From assembly GCA_028753945.1 (NCBI GenBank), contig JAPNXP010000011.1:1302001-1366000 (forward strand): DNA of 64,000 nucleotides. Direction: 5' to 3'. The notes beneath the pieces are model-generated. The model had not been told where the DNA came from. It made no database searches and saw only the letters and a program-made list of their open reading frames with translations. Shown here piece by piece: positions 22,946-34,642 of this stretch. Position 1 is the stretch's first letter, and each line of letters opens with the position of its first letter. This DNA is from Hexactinellida sp. DTS-2022 (taxonomy: Eukaryota; Porifera; Hexactinellida). A program made the position numbers and the translations under genes.

Positions 22946-25871
22946 TTGTTAGGAAATTGGCTAGAAGACAGTGGATGGACAAGTGCACTGACCCTAGCCA
23001 ATGTTGCAAGCTCGGGTACAACAGACTCGATCATTTCAGCAAGCCATGTGACGAAAACACGTCATGCACATCAAGTTACAGCAGCAAGTCTGCATTGTTT
23101 GATCATCCAGGCATGCACTGAACATTGCCCACTCACAGAAGAAGATGGTACTCCTACTCCTACTCCTACATTCAAAGAATGGTGCACACAGCAGACAAAG
23201 CGAAGTTTTCATTTTGATTACTGGTTCAAAGTTCTGTCACTAGAGATCATGCTTCTTCTGTATGTTAGATCACTTCGGGAAGGGAATTTTGACTTGTATG
23301 TCCAATCCCTCGCACAAATTACACCATGGATGTTCGCATTAGACCACACCCATTATTCCCGTTGGATGTCTGTCCACATCCGTGAAATGATGATTCTACC
23401 GGAAAAGCATCGAAACATCCTTTCAGAATTTCGTGCTGGAAAATTTGTTGTCTACAAAACAAGTAACAAGTTTTCAGCAATGGCCATCGACCAATGTCAC
23501 GAGCAGAATAACAGTTTGGTCAAAGGATCAGGAGGGGCAGTTGGGCTGTTAAACAATCCCGCAGCACTGAGGCGCTGGACATTGGCAGGTCCTGAAGTTG
23601 CACGATTGGTTGCAGAATTTGAAGACGGTCGGGTGGCTTGCGGGGGAAGAGCGAAACAAAACCTCGATCATCACCATGAACAACAACCTGAAGTGCAGTC
23701 TGCCTTTCTTAAAGACGTCAAATCGCTAACAGCTGTGATTCAAGAGATGGGAAACCCCTTCCTGGAGGAAAGCAATGAGCTTCTGGTTCTAGACACCAAA
23801 TATATCATGAACGAGTCAGTTGCAGAAACTGTCAGAAAAGTGGAAACCATTGGTCAAGACCAATACAACAAGTTTGTTGATGAAAGGCTGTCCAAGTGTG
23901 CGAAGCCTGTTATAGATACATTGCCCAAGAACAAGTTACCACTTTTCAGCCGTCCTGCAGTCAAAGTTCCTTCTAAAGGAAAGCTGCAGCTGCAATCAGT
24001 AAAAGATTACTGCAATTTATTCTCCCGGTTATATCTGGCTTGTCAGTTAAGAGACGGGGATGTGGACCAGTTCTTCTGTCACGAAAACCATGCTTTCCCA
24101 CCATCTCTGTCACTGGGAGGCAAACTTCGGTATGGTACAAACTACAAAGGCCGATCTAATGCCTTGCCTCGAAGCAGAGACAACAGCATCGGAAGAATCT
24201 CCTGTCGTTGATGCGATATTTTTGGATGGTGCCGCCGTGGTCCATATGTTGACTCCCGGAACAGCAAATACTTTTTTGGAGTATGCAGAGCAAGTGTTTG
24301 TCCGATATGTATCAGCACAACTTGAGAATACAATGCGTGTTGACATTGTTTGGGATGTTTATCAACCAGATAGCCTTAAGGGTACTCTCAGACAAAATAG
24401 GGGCAAAGGTGTGCGTAGACGAGTAGTTCCTACTGCAGCGATGCCAAATAACTGGAAAGATTTCTTACGCGCGGACGAAAACAAAACAGAACTGTTCAGC
24501 TTCCTGTCTCACAAGGTCGCTCTTATACATAGAGAGGGAAATCAAGTGTATACAACCGATGGACATAATGTGCTTTGTTCTCTGGTACAAGCTGATTTAG
24601 CAGGACTGGTGCCATGCTCACAAGAGGAAGCCCACACGCGTCTGTTTTTGCACGTGGCAGATGCTGTCAAAAAGGGACACAAGAGACTGTTGGTGCGTAC
24701 AGTTGATACTGATGTCGTGGTAGTGGCAATAGCGACTCTAAACAGTATAAAGCCCGAAAAACTGTGGGTAGCGTTTGGTCTGGTGGAAATTTCAGATTCA
24801 TAGCAATCCATAATATAGCTGCAACCGTTGGCCCAAGGAAGTCTGCAACTCTTCCAATGTTCCACGCACTTACGGGCTGTGACACTGTGTTTTCATTTTC
24901 AGGTATAGGAAAGAATACTGCATGGTCAACCTGGAATGTGTACCCCGAGGTCACTGAAGCATTTGAAGAGCTGATGGACATGGCAGATGAAATTAGCAAC
25001 ACGTCGATAGGAATTATAGAACGCTTTGTTATCCTAATGTATAGCATAACAAGTGACCTCAATAGGGTCAATGTTGCCAGGAAACAACTGTTTTCCCAGA
25101 CATCTCGTAGCCTGGAGAACATTCCACCAACTCAGGGTGCATTAGAACAGCACATAAAGCGTGCCCGTTACCAGTGCCACTGCTGGAATATGTGTCTGTC
25201 ATCCGATCCACAGTTGCCAAATCCTTCTGACTGGGGATGGACCAAGGTCTTAACTGAATGGCAGCCGCTCTGGACCACTCTCCCACAAGCATCAAAGTCT
25301 TGCTATGAACTGATACACTGTGGTTGTAAGAAGGGATGTAGTGGGCAATACAAATGCGTAAAGCAGTGTTAAAATGTACTTCACTATGTGCGTGTTCAAG
25401 AAATTGTCAGGACTAGGCACATGAGCTTATGACCATTGATCAAAATTTCATACTTGTTCCATAGGATGCACTCAGTACAATACCATTTATATGTGATTTA
25501 TCTAGTGCAGAAATTTGTCAAGTGTAATTTTAATTATATACGAGTTATTCATAACATTACCATATATGGACAGGTGTGAAACCGCAAAAGCAATGTCCAT
25601 ACATATCTATGTAAATTCAATAGAACCAATCGACTCCCCATATATAACTTCCTAGTCGACAATAATACATTTTTCATGTCTAACTAGAACAAAATAGGAG
25701 TTATTTACAACATTACCATATATGGAAAGGTGAGAAACCAAAATAGGCGCCAAGGTGACCTTCAAGATGGGTCCCGATCTTAAAATGAACTTCATGGGCC
25801 ATAGAATCATTGTGGAAAATTTCAAGTTTGTACCATACAATGCACATTTATTTTGCTAATCGGCTGCACTA

Positions 25872-26462
25872 TATCCAGTACGCACAGACACTACACGGCC
25901 AAATGTATTTGGACAAAAATAATCTGGATTCATACATTTAAGCTTCTAGAATAGCAGAACAATAATAATAATTGTAGATGTTTTAACATGGATGTTTATA
26001 TAAACAATATATTGATAAAATGGCAATTTTTTTGAATTTATGTATGACTGTCTAGAGTCTATACTATGATGATATAGTATACGATCCTGATTTTTTTGTT
26101 ACTACCGAATTCAGGATTCGCTCGGCGAGTTGTTATCACAAAGGTGCGGTAAGGAGAAAGGAACTTATCAAGCAAGCCGGTAATGTTGGGGAAAAATTTA
26201 GGAAGCAGCAGAAATCTGAAAACAGAGTAATGTTTAGGAATATTCTTGCTCGACAAAGATTGTTACCACTGAGGTGACATGGAGCAGATGTCGGTTGTAA
26301 CTTTGCAAAACTGCTTCGTTTACGAACCTTCAATTCACCCGATCTGCAGGATTAGTTTGAGAAGAAAATAAAAATAAAAATAATAAAAGCAGTGATTTCA
26401 ATACTGGGCCAATATAATATAGTATAGTCAGCACATCGTTATTCGAAAAAATTACTGATGGG
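25872..26462. other. Spacer with a weak coding-like stretch and a repeat half
   Basis: 25884-26005 resembles 32390-32510 (ACGGCCAAA...TTCATACATT...AATTGTAGATGYTT). The CGGCCAAAWGTATTTGG-like start recalls Tc1/mariner ends. 26096-26278 is open on the plus strand and basic (RRKELIKQAGNVGEKFRKQQ), but I cannot assign it. Confidence 0.4.
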
Positions 26463-26612
26463 CATGGGCGTAGGGAGGGGGGTCAGGGGGGGGGGCAGTT
26501 GACCTCCCCTAGCTCAGTCATTTTCTGGGCGTTTCACCTCCAGACCCCATTTAAGTCGCTGGCTGTTGTACATTTGCCCCCCCCCATAGATTTTGGCCTG
26601 GCTTTGCCCTTG
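26463..26612. mobile_element. 150-bp hAT-type MITE with G-runs
   Basis: It begins CATGGGCGTAGGG and ends CTTTGCCCTTG. A perfect 8-bp target duplication CTGATGGG flanks it (26455-26462 and 26613-26620). It contains a run of 9-10 G. Confidence 0.88.
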
Positions 26613-26664
26613 CTGATGGGTGTACTGATATCACGAAAAAAGAGGAGTTTGTAGCGTGTGTACA

Positions 26665-27078
26665 CCAAAATTCAGATTTCCAAATGTGAATTTTGGCAAA
26701 TAGGCGTAACTTTTGGCACCCGTCTATAAATTGAGGTTTTCACTCAAAATTTCCCACACCTCGACAAGTTATGACGTCATTGTCACATTTCGAGAACCTT
26801 GAAAAGTCACTTAATCGCACATAATTCGCGCACTCTAGGAGATAAAAATCTGAAAATTTAATAGAACATGCACATTAATGATGTGGACACTTTGGTCACA
26901 GCAGATTGCCAATATGCTTACTCATTATCGCATGATGACGTAATCACTAAATTTCACATTGTTAAATTTTACTATTTAGGCCTATTTACGCTTTATAATC
27001 AATGTTAGAAGTGTATAAACCATACACCAACCGCGAAGCGGTTAGTGTGTGGTTGGGTTCTGCCGCGAAGCGCGCTAG
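26665..27078 (+). mobile_element. Helitron-like nonautonomous copy a, 3' end intact
   Basis: The body matches the copies at 27134-27480, 38957-39472 and 44747-45235 (CAAGTTATGACGTCATTGTC; ACCAACCGCGAAGCGGTT hairpin). The 3' end is GCGAAGCGCGCTAG then T, fitting the CTRR terminus plus hairpin of Helitrons. The 5' end is missing. Confidence 0.72.
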
Positions 27079-27118
27079 TATTTATATAGATTGATGCTAC
27101 AGTATATCTATATAGATT

Positions 27119-27480
27119 AGGGCGCCTCGCATGCTAGGTCGCTTTTCGGGGGAACCCAACCACACACCAACCGCTTCGCGGTTGGTGTATGGTTTATACA
27201 CTTATAACATTAATTATAAGCATACTGGCAATCTAGTGTGACAAAAGTGTCCGCATCATTAATGTGCATGTTCTAGTAAATTTTCAGATTTTTATCTCTT
27301 AGAGTGCGCGAATTATGTGCGATTAAGTGACTTTTCAGGGTTCTCAAATGTGACAATGACGTTATAACTTGTCGATTTGTGAGAAATTTTGAGTTAAAAC
27401 CTCAAATTGTTGACGGGTGCCAAAAGTTACCCATATATGCCAAAAATCACATTTGGAAACCGGAAACCTAATGCTTTTTC
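27119..27480 (-). mobile_element. Helitron-like nonautonomous copy b, tail to tail with copy a
   Basis: Inverted relative to copy a, with the same hairpin ACCAACCGCTTCGCGGTT at 27163-27186. The 3' end lies around 27119-27137 (GACCTAGCATGCGAGG, then CCCTAA). About 40 bp separates the two 3' ends, so the region 26665-27480 could fold into one long hairpin. Confidence 0.7.
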
Positions 27481-27714
27481 AGTTTTTAAAATTGGAGCCT
27501 CTCAGACTCAAGTTAAAAACCCCGAGATTGCGACATTCCAGTCCTTATCTAAAGGAGTCTATGGCCCAAATAGACATACAAATGATGGCAAGAACAATCC
27601 GTTAAAAGAAATAATTTATATGCATCGGTGAACTAGAGGAATATTTAAATTGGTGAACGATGTAGAGGAATTAATCCATTAGTGAAAAAGAAATACAGTA
27701 CTGTATGCACAAGA

Positions 27715-27985
27715 TTGGTAGAAACGCTGTTAACAGCCAGTTTTACTGTTAGCTGTTAACAACTTTTCATTTGCTGCTAACAGCGCAGTAACAGCTAACC
27801 TTTCCTACCCAAAGTAATAAGTTTACACCTAGAAATTTAAATTATACCGTATTGATACAATAAGTCATTAGCTGACAACAGCACGACTTTGTTCTTAAGA
27901 GTAAATTAGCAAACGTTAATTGTTCTAATTTGCTGTTAACAGAATATATCTGCTGTTAACAGCAGGTTTGTTGCTGTTAATGTCA
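27715..27985. repeat. Cluster of GCTGTTAACAGC palindromes
   Basis: GCTGTTAACAGC or close variants (CTGCTAACAGC, TGTTAGCTGTTAAC) occur at least five times in 270 bp, near 27727, 27752, 27773, 27930 and 27950. No element boundary was recognised. Confidence 0.7.
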
Positions 27986-27987
27986 TA

Positions 27988-28142
27988 GTTGTCTCCTCGC
28001 TGTATACTTATGTAATATATCTCCCACTCTTCATTGACATTCGATAAATATAGTATCTTCCAACTTGTTGTCTCCTCGATATATACCTATCCAATATATC
28101 TCCTATACTCCATTGACATCCAATACATATAGTATCTATGAC
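27988..28142. repeat. Two tandem 75-bp units
   Basis: GTTGTCTCCTCGNTATATAC...AATATATCTCC...CATTGACAT...ATATAGTATCT is present twice, at about 27988-28065 and 28066-28142, with moderate divergence. Confidence 0.7.
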
Positions 28143-30239
28143 AGTTACTTTATATGCAAAAATACGAATGATAAAAAAATTGTTTGTTGTTAAGATCCGA
28201 CTGTTTCCACCCCTGAGTAAGCATTATGTAAATATAGAAAATCATTAAAGTCGACAACTAGGAACGATTTGAAGGAAATTCAGCCTATTGGTTCCTCACA
28301 TTCAGAGGGAAGCGGACATGTATTGAGTTCTTCTGGAAAAATATTTGCAAAGAAATGGTCAGAAAGCCTTGAAGTCAGAAAATCGAGCAAGAAAAAATTC
28401 TTTATCCTTAATTTGAAATTAATAATAATAAAAAGCGATTTCGAAAGTAATTCGGATTTTCACCAGGGTTTTTTTCTCAAATAATCCAAGCATTGGTGCA
28501 TTCGCGAATATTCGTGCTTGAAATACATCAACTAGTATATCAACAAGAGATATCAAATTATGTAAATTAGAAATACATAACAGTCATAAAACAAAAGTTT
28601 CTGCGAATATTCTTATATAGAAGTACTAATAGAAAAACCCCTACATAAGAAGATGGGAGTGTGCTTCTTCTGGTTGCCCGCACCACATTTGGTCCGACCA
28701 AACCGTCAATATTAATGTCAGAACCCAACTTTGGCCCCACAAAAGCGTCAATATTATTGTATTATAGGTAAGGGATAATATTTAAATATAATGTTAATAT
28801 TCAATATAGAAAGAATTCAAACAAGAACCGGATTTTAAATAAAGTAAGTATAAATATTACAAATGGAAATACGTTACTATTTGAGTCAAAGAATTAACAT
28901 TACATCACTGTAAATAATCCAAGTGTTTTCATTGCACTTGTATGTAATTAAACATATCTTTGAACCAATAAACATAAGAATGATAACAGTAATTATCATG
29001 CAGTGTTAGCAGTAGGCTTATTAAATATGTTCTATCAGTATACAATAATGTAATTACAATATGGAGAAGATGGCTGATTAATGTAAGTCGTTAATAAAAC
29101 CTAGAATTGGTTAACGACCTGTTGAGTGATATTTTAAGACGCATGAGATTTTGAGACACTCTTACACGCAAACAATGGATTCTCAACTCCATCTCTCCTC
29201 ATCCCACGCCCTCTTTTCCTGGTCACACTTCCACAAAAATATTTGAAGATTATTAAAATTAAATATAATAATCGTAGTATTTCATTAATTAATTAGGTAA
29301 GTTTGTTTCCTATTACTAATAGTTATTAACTTTGTAATGCCAACAACGAACTTCTAATACACAGTGTCATTTAGGTCAATTGCCAGCACTACCTTATCTG
29401 ATCACGATTAACAAAATAATCCATACAAAATATTTAAATTTGGTGTTATGAAAAAAAAATTTCAATGTTCAAGGCTAATGTATTTCTCCTGAATTTCAAT
29501 AGTATAATCCATTATTTCTAACCACCTACCAATTTTATGAGTTATAAATATAATGACAATGATTAACTTCTTTCTAAATGTAACATACTAAAACTAGAAG
29601 AATGTCTAGAAAGAGATATATAGGTATGTATAAGATAATAAAAGGTAAACTATCTTTTATCAGTTTTCATTGAATTAACCAATTACTTTTGGGGCCTCTC
29701 CTTTTCCCCACAGCCGCACTATCCTCTCCACTAATACAGTGGAAACCGCACAACTATATCAATTATATTGGCTCCCATTTTTGAATTAAATCAGCCTTCG
29801 TTCGTATGTGAGTAACGACATAACAGAATGAAGATCAAATTGATGCGCCCTGATAATGCAGTTCCCAGGGTAGAAAAAAACTCTCAAAGGAAAATAGGTT
29901 AATAACAAACAGTATTACAGTGAAGTCCGGAAGTCCTAATATTTGACTATACTACAATAAAATAAATCGATATAATGAAATTCTATTTAAAACGAAGATA
30001 TTTATTACCTATAAATTTCTGAATAATAATTTTAATCAGCTTATAACAAATTTGGTCTATAAATATAGAAACTGATGTCAAGAGCACTTCGTTAAAACTG
30101 GAGTTCACAGTAGTTAATGATATACGTGCAAAAAAGTTGCATAGTGCATGGTGGACTTACTTAATATAAACTAATATATTACTTAGTAAAATTATATTAG
30201 TAGATAATTCAAAATGTTAACTGACTTGACTCGACAGAT
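28143..30239. other. Intronic spacer, 2.1 kb, no gene recognised
   Basis: A/T-rich. One TGAGATTTTGAGACAC-like unit near 29145 matches the GTCTCAAAAT repeats. A short open stretch at 28269-28484 (71 codons) has no recognised similarity. Confidence 0.5.
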
Positions 30240-32389
30240 AATATACTTAAATACTAGTCGTCAGTCTTTTTCATCGTAGATAACAGCTCGTCTTTCGCCC
30301 CACTGGGAATAGGCCGTTGTAGGCACGTTTCCATTAGGTGGGCTCGCCATGATTTGGATTGCGTTGCCTAAACAGTCTCTAACAGCGATCCCCAAAAGTT
30401 CGATGCACCTTGCCTTTGAGACCTTTCGAAAGAGTGTTGTGAGCTGTTATTCAATCGTAAGGACAAATCAGAAGTAGTTCCATAAGTCTTGTATTTCGTG
30501 TTCACCATTGATACGATGGGTTGATAGGAATCAAAGTATTTTGGGAAAAAAATAATGGCTGTAGGCTTATCTGTGCTCTGTGTAAACTCCAACGTACCTC
30601 GCGATTTTTTGAGTCTTTAGTTCTGCAGACATCGGAGTCAAGAATAGCAGAAAGAGCATATATTTCTACATCTATTCCCAAGCGGATTCCGGTTTGATAA
30701 ATACTTGTGTGGTTAAGTATTTGCACGGTGTTATTTGTTTGGTTTTATAATACCATCCAAGTTTCTTTGTTGCTTAACTGGAGATAAAGCGAGAGATGAT
30801 ATAACGTAGCTGTAGGTGACTGTTTTCACTCCCAGTAACTAATTTGGATATGCATCGAAAAAGACAATTACCTTCGATAGGTTTCGTTCCCAAAGTTCAA
30901 AACCGCTAAGTGACTGCCCAACGATATTATATGGTTATCTACAAACTGATTCGAATGATATCCCAACATATCGCATTAAACACGCTGCCAATTTTCATAT
31001 GTCACATCGATTTTTGGGTACATCGGTGTATCGTATGGATTACGGAGAGGAACTGCGTCGTGAATTGATTCCCATAGCATTGTATTTAAACACGACATTC
31101 CCTAAAATATCAATTCGTTTTACAATTTAATTATTATAAGAGTATATAGAATGGTATAGCCTGCTTTCGAAGGTATCCTATATACTGAACAAACATAGAA
31201 ATTTTCACTGAATTAAGTTGTATGAGTGTAATGTTAGATTAATTAAATTTGCCACGAAATACTGTACTTTATGTGTGTATCTAGCACGTTGGGATTTGTA
31301 TAGTGGTGGAAAGTGTAATCTTTATAATACCTCTCTTCAACAATAAATGGATAAAATGATAATTTGTAGTTATAGTGTCAATCAATGTAAACTTAAGACA
31401 TCCTCTTCTCTTCCACCATCCAAAAACTCGAATAACATGGTGTTAGGAGTGTAGTCGTGTGATTTGTGTAACTTGTTGTGTAACTCTACATGTTGAGGAG
31501 TCATGAAGGTCTGCCCAGGGATATACTGCATTAGGATCTCCTATAAATGACAACATTTAAATAAAATTATTACTCGAAGTATAAATATTCTGGATTGAAG
31601 TCAATTGAAGGTGTAAAGCTAAAATAACAATGAGTGTCAATAAAGATGGCACTCAATGAATTAGACAGTAGAGGTGAGAACGTAACTTTACTTTTAAGTA
31701 ATTAAGGTGTTTAAATATAGATTCCGTGGAAAATCCGAAGAGATTCTGGCACATCTAAAATGCATAATTTTTAACATTATCAACATATTTTCTTCTAATT
31801 AACAACTCAATCACAATGAATTTACCTGTGAGGTTCCTATGCTAGAAACCAGGCTTTCGAAGTAAAGTCTTGTGATATGGATTGGAATGGATTTGTCCTT
31901 CTTGGCTCCTAATTCTGTTTTTAAAATTGTAACATGGCTTTATGTTACTTTTGACACCGTGTAAAACATAAGATGTTTCGTTAGAGTCTTTGTTTTTGGC
32001 ATGTGTTTTAGTTTGGGCATGTTGGTATAGATGATCTTATCATCCTTCTTTAGAGGAGCACTAATTGCAGAGAGAATAATTACAATAGAAAATTCTTACA
32101 GTAACATACAGTGACTAAAATGTGTTTATAGCCGTCTTCACTCTCAGATAGGTCGCATATAAGGTCCATTCCTATATGTCTCCACGTTTTAGACGGAGGT
32201 GATATTGGTTGCAGTTTCTTTTGCTGTTGAGGTGGCAAGTCCGCTGTCATCTGACATATATGGCAAGTATTTACCTTTATTATACTTATAAGAAAGCCAT
32301 TATTATTGTATGATTTAATACGACTTTGTTACAAAGTTAATATATTCGGTAAATAAAGATACTTACACCACTTCAAACACACAACTTGA

Positions 32390-32515
32390 CACAACAAGTA
32401 CACTAACCGGCCAAAAGTAATTAAACAACAATAATTTGTCTTCATACATTCAAGCAGGCAGCAGCATATTAACAATTGTAGATGCTTCAACATGGAAGTT
32501 GACATGAAACGATAT
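32390..32515. repeat. Repeat partner of 25884-26005
   Basis: The two share CCGGCCAAAAGTAATT-like, TTCATACATTCAAG and AATTGTAGATGCTTCAACAT stretches at roughly two-thirds identity by eye. It is possibly an old Tc1/mariner-type end. Confidence 0.4.
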
Positions 32516-32981
32516 GTAGACTAAAATAAAATAACAATATTTTTGGAACTACATATTTACGGAGGTATTAAACTCACTAATTATATAATTAGCTAATTAA
32601 ATATATAATTTCTGAAGATTTTGAAGCAATTCAAATAGATTAATTATGATTTGAGATTGGAATAACACATGGTTGAAATTATTCTAAGTGCATAATTTCT
32701 AATCGTTACGATAATTTTCCACTGAGATACAGCCACATTTCATTTAGTGCCACTTGTGCCACAAGTGGCACGTGGCATATACACTTATGCAACTTCATGA
32801 TTATTGGATATAATGATTATAAATCATAATATTATGATATTTATAAATATAACAAGATATTTAAAGTAATTTAGAGGAGTTTGAGCAGGCTTTAATACGC
32901 AAACCAGAAGTATATTGCATCAAGAATAAAATTTATGTTATTCAATTAGTTTTGGTGGCTTAGTATACATTTAGTTAGAAT

Positions 32982-33379
32982 TAGGGCTGAAACGAATATT
33001 CGAAATGTAACGAACGAACCTTTTTCTAAACGATCGAATATTCGAATACCGTATTCGTTCGTTTGGATGACTAAGCAAGCAAATCATTTCCGAGACACTA
33101 AATACATTGAAAAATAGGGTTTTGTTAATGTTACAATGGTTTAATAATAGCTACAAGGTGTATTAGACACAAGTTAGCTATCAATCAGCGAGTTTAGGTA
33201 TGAATTTATATTTACGATCACACCAATCTAAACAAATGTCAAGTTGTTGTCCAAAAGTAGTCTACGAATATCCGTTTTAGACTTATCTTCCAAACGAATA
33301 TTCGTTTGGAAACGAACGAATATTCGTTCAAACATTTCGAACCAATATTTGAATATTCGGTATATTCGTTTCAGCCCTA
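32982..33379 (+). mobile_element. TAGGG-type hAT-like MITE, complete copy in family B
   Basis: The termini are TAGGGCTGAAACGAATA and its inverse. The flanks GTTAGAAT (32974-32981) and GTTACAAT (33380-33387) match at 7 of 8. The first family B copy lacks it: around 15150-15165 the uninterrupted sequence GATGCATTCTAACTAAATG spans the site. Confidence 0.92.
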
Positions 33380-34149
33380 GTTACAATGCGTCATACCCTT
33401 TAAAATGATTCAAATTAACATAGCGCACATAGTTTATTAAGTTCGATTGAAACCAGATATGTAGGTAATTAGATAACAACGAACGAGTTAAGATTAGGTA
33501 GAAAGTCTAAAGTCAGCCGCTTGGCATGTCTCTAAAAGGTGTCCCGACAAAGTTATAGTAGTGGTCCGGCCAAAACTGGACTCTCCTTTATAATAATTTC
33601 ACAGTAAATAAAAGTGGCCCGGCCAAGACCGGACCGCGTGCTACCTATGAAAGCATACCGGATAACTCACATATTCTCTTACGTCTTGGAAATGCCTGCA
33701 CATGTGGAACTTTGCTGAACTGAATGTAGAGTATTATTTATTCCGGAATGACCGACTTCGTCATGGAACTTCTCATGGATGCCAATACTGTTTCTGTGCC
33801 TTCCACTTTAACTCTCTAAAGAGAGAATTAAAACAAACCATGGGATAGATATTTATGGTCTAGGGTTAAGGAAGTCAATTTTACCTAGAAACCTCTGTTG
33901 GAATGTCCAATAAAATGGGAAGACAATCTTCTTTTGTAGTTCCATTTTGTCAGACGTACTGCTTGAGATGCCTCTGGATATTTTTCTTCCCGAAAAAGCT
34001 GGATGATTTATTCATATTAATTTGGATTCATTTCAAAATAGGATTGTTTTGTTCGTTGTAAATGGATAAGATGTAAAGTTTATTAGACAATTAATAAATA
34101 TATTTAGTTTCTTAAATAGTTTAATATTGTACCCCCTGGATTAAGGTTT

Positions 34150-34330
34150 ATCTATTCTATGATCTCAAAATTATAAGATTCTTAAATTCCTAATAAAAGT
34201 TAAAAGAACCCAAAAATTGCTTTTATAGCGTCTCAGAATATCACAGTATAATTTGTAAAAGCACATCCATGCTTTGCTAATAATAGTAGCGTCTCAAATA
34301 ATCTCAAGCGTCTCAAAATATCACTCATCA
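34150..34330. repeat. GTCTCAAAAT-type repeat array
   Basis: Irregular units AGCGTCTCAGAATATCAC, GCGTCTCAAATAATCTC and GCGTCTCAAAATATCAC. The same kind of array lies at 18480-18880. Confidence 0.7.
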
Positions 34331-34439
34331 CACCGATAGATTTTAATTGATAAATAGAAAGAAGATACTCAGGGAGAATACAATCTCTATATTTTCAATC
34401 AGTAATTCTAATAATTAAAGTGTCACTGGACCACAACGC

Positions 34440-34560
34440 AAATTCGATTTAACTAAGTAACAAAGAAGGCCTGCCGGAAGTCCGACAGAACGATTTTAGA
34501 ACTACGCATCTCATAGCATAAACTATTGTAGGACACTACAATAACCTTTATACTAGAAGA
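34440..34560 (-). repeat. Repeat shared with 5955-6060
   Basis: The inverse of this stretch contains AGTTCTAAAATCGTTCTGTC and GGACTTCCGGCAGG. 5990-6050 contains AGTTCTAAAATCGTACGTC and GGACTTTCGTCCGG, with similar TAGGGTCCTACTATAA-like sequence before. The element type is not recognised. Confidence 0.5.
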
Positions 34561-34642
34561 AGCATAATAATTATTAAGAGCAATTGAATAGGTTTATAAA
34601 AGTGATGATAAAGTTGAATAATATGAATAATAAGAAGGAAAC

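Larger units (their letters stand above)
20149..25371 (+). pseudogene. Academ-type transposase with XPG/FEN-like nuclease region
   Basis: The reading matches a protein found in many copies in invertebrate genomes. VVGSGYASLAINLNEFKKLG (about 20265) opens it. A zinc-ligand-like stretch follows (CFFCEEP and YHAKC, 20550-20730), then VIMFGGLHIEM (about 22838), an intron at 22872-22945 (GTAAGC...TATAG), GNWLEDSGWTSALTLANVAS (22952) and a 421-codon open block. From 24204 come DAIFLDGAAVVHML, CSQEEAHTRLFLHVADA (24616), VRTVDTDVVVVAIATL (24694) and FHALTGCDTVFSFSGIGK (24859). That spacing of acidic motifs (E-E, D-T-D, G-C-D then a G-rich turn) is like XPG/FEN1 nucleases. It ends in a Cys-rich tail (HCGCKKGCSG). 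Defects include stops near 20272, 20946 and 21446, and frameshifts near 20425, 22460, 24190 and 24790. It resembles the AcademX lineage. Confidence 0.8.
19473..25871 (+). mobile_element. Academ-type DNA transposon, 6.4 kb, near full length
   Basis: The ends TAGTGCAGC and its inverse are flanked by the 3-bp direct repeat TAT, in line with the 3-4 bp duplications known for Academ. The inverted repeats extend well inward: 19500-19620 matches the inverse of 25740-25860 (GTGCATTGTATGGTACAA; GAAGTTCATTTTAAGATCGG). On the left a subterminal unit of about 150-165 bp, containing CCATATATGGTAA and ATTATTGTCGACTAG, is repeated about three times. The right side has about one and a half units. Inside is one long transposase-type reading, in several frames, with a 74-bp intron and an hAT MITE insertion (21458-22093). 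Confidence 0.82.
30240..34010 (-). pseudogene. Integrase element family B, second copy
   Basis: It is read on the minus strand. The zinc-binding part (33990-33690) is the inverse partner of 4250-4500. CHICQMTADLPPQQ and HIGMDLICDLSESEDGYKHI (about 32262-32140) are the integrase zinc and core regions. A GPY/F-type region is at about 32010-31830 and conserved downstream sequence at 31560-30850. Near 30690-30590 GIDVEIYALSAILDSDV resembles the C-terminal part of OTU proteases (DVEIxALSxxL). The integrase plus OTU combination is known from Ginger1-type elements. The whole is a broken, incomplete fossil and carries the MITE at 32982-33379. Confidence 0.62.

Noticed and set aside
24110-24346. Minus-strand frames opposite the Academ gene
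   Set aside because: Shadows of the plus-strand transposase reading, which has clear family motifs.
26760-26780. CRE-like TGACGTCA sites as regulatory elements
   Set aside because: They recur in every Helitron-like copy, so they are part of that repeat and not evidence of host regulation.
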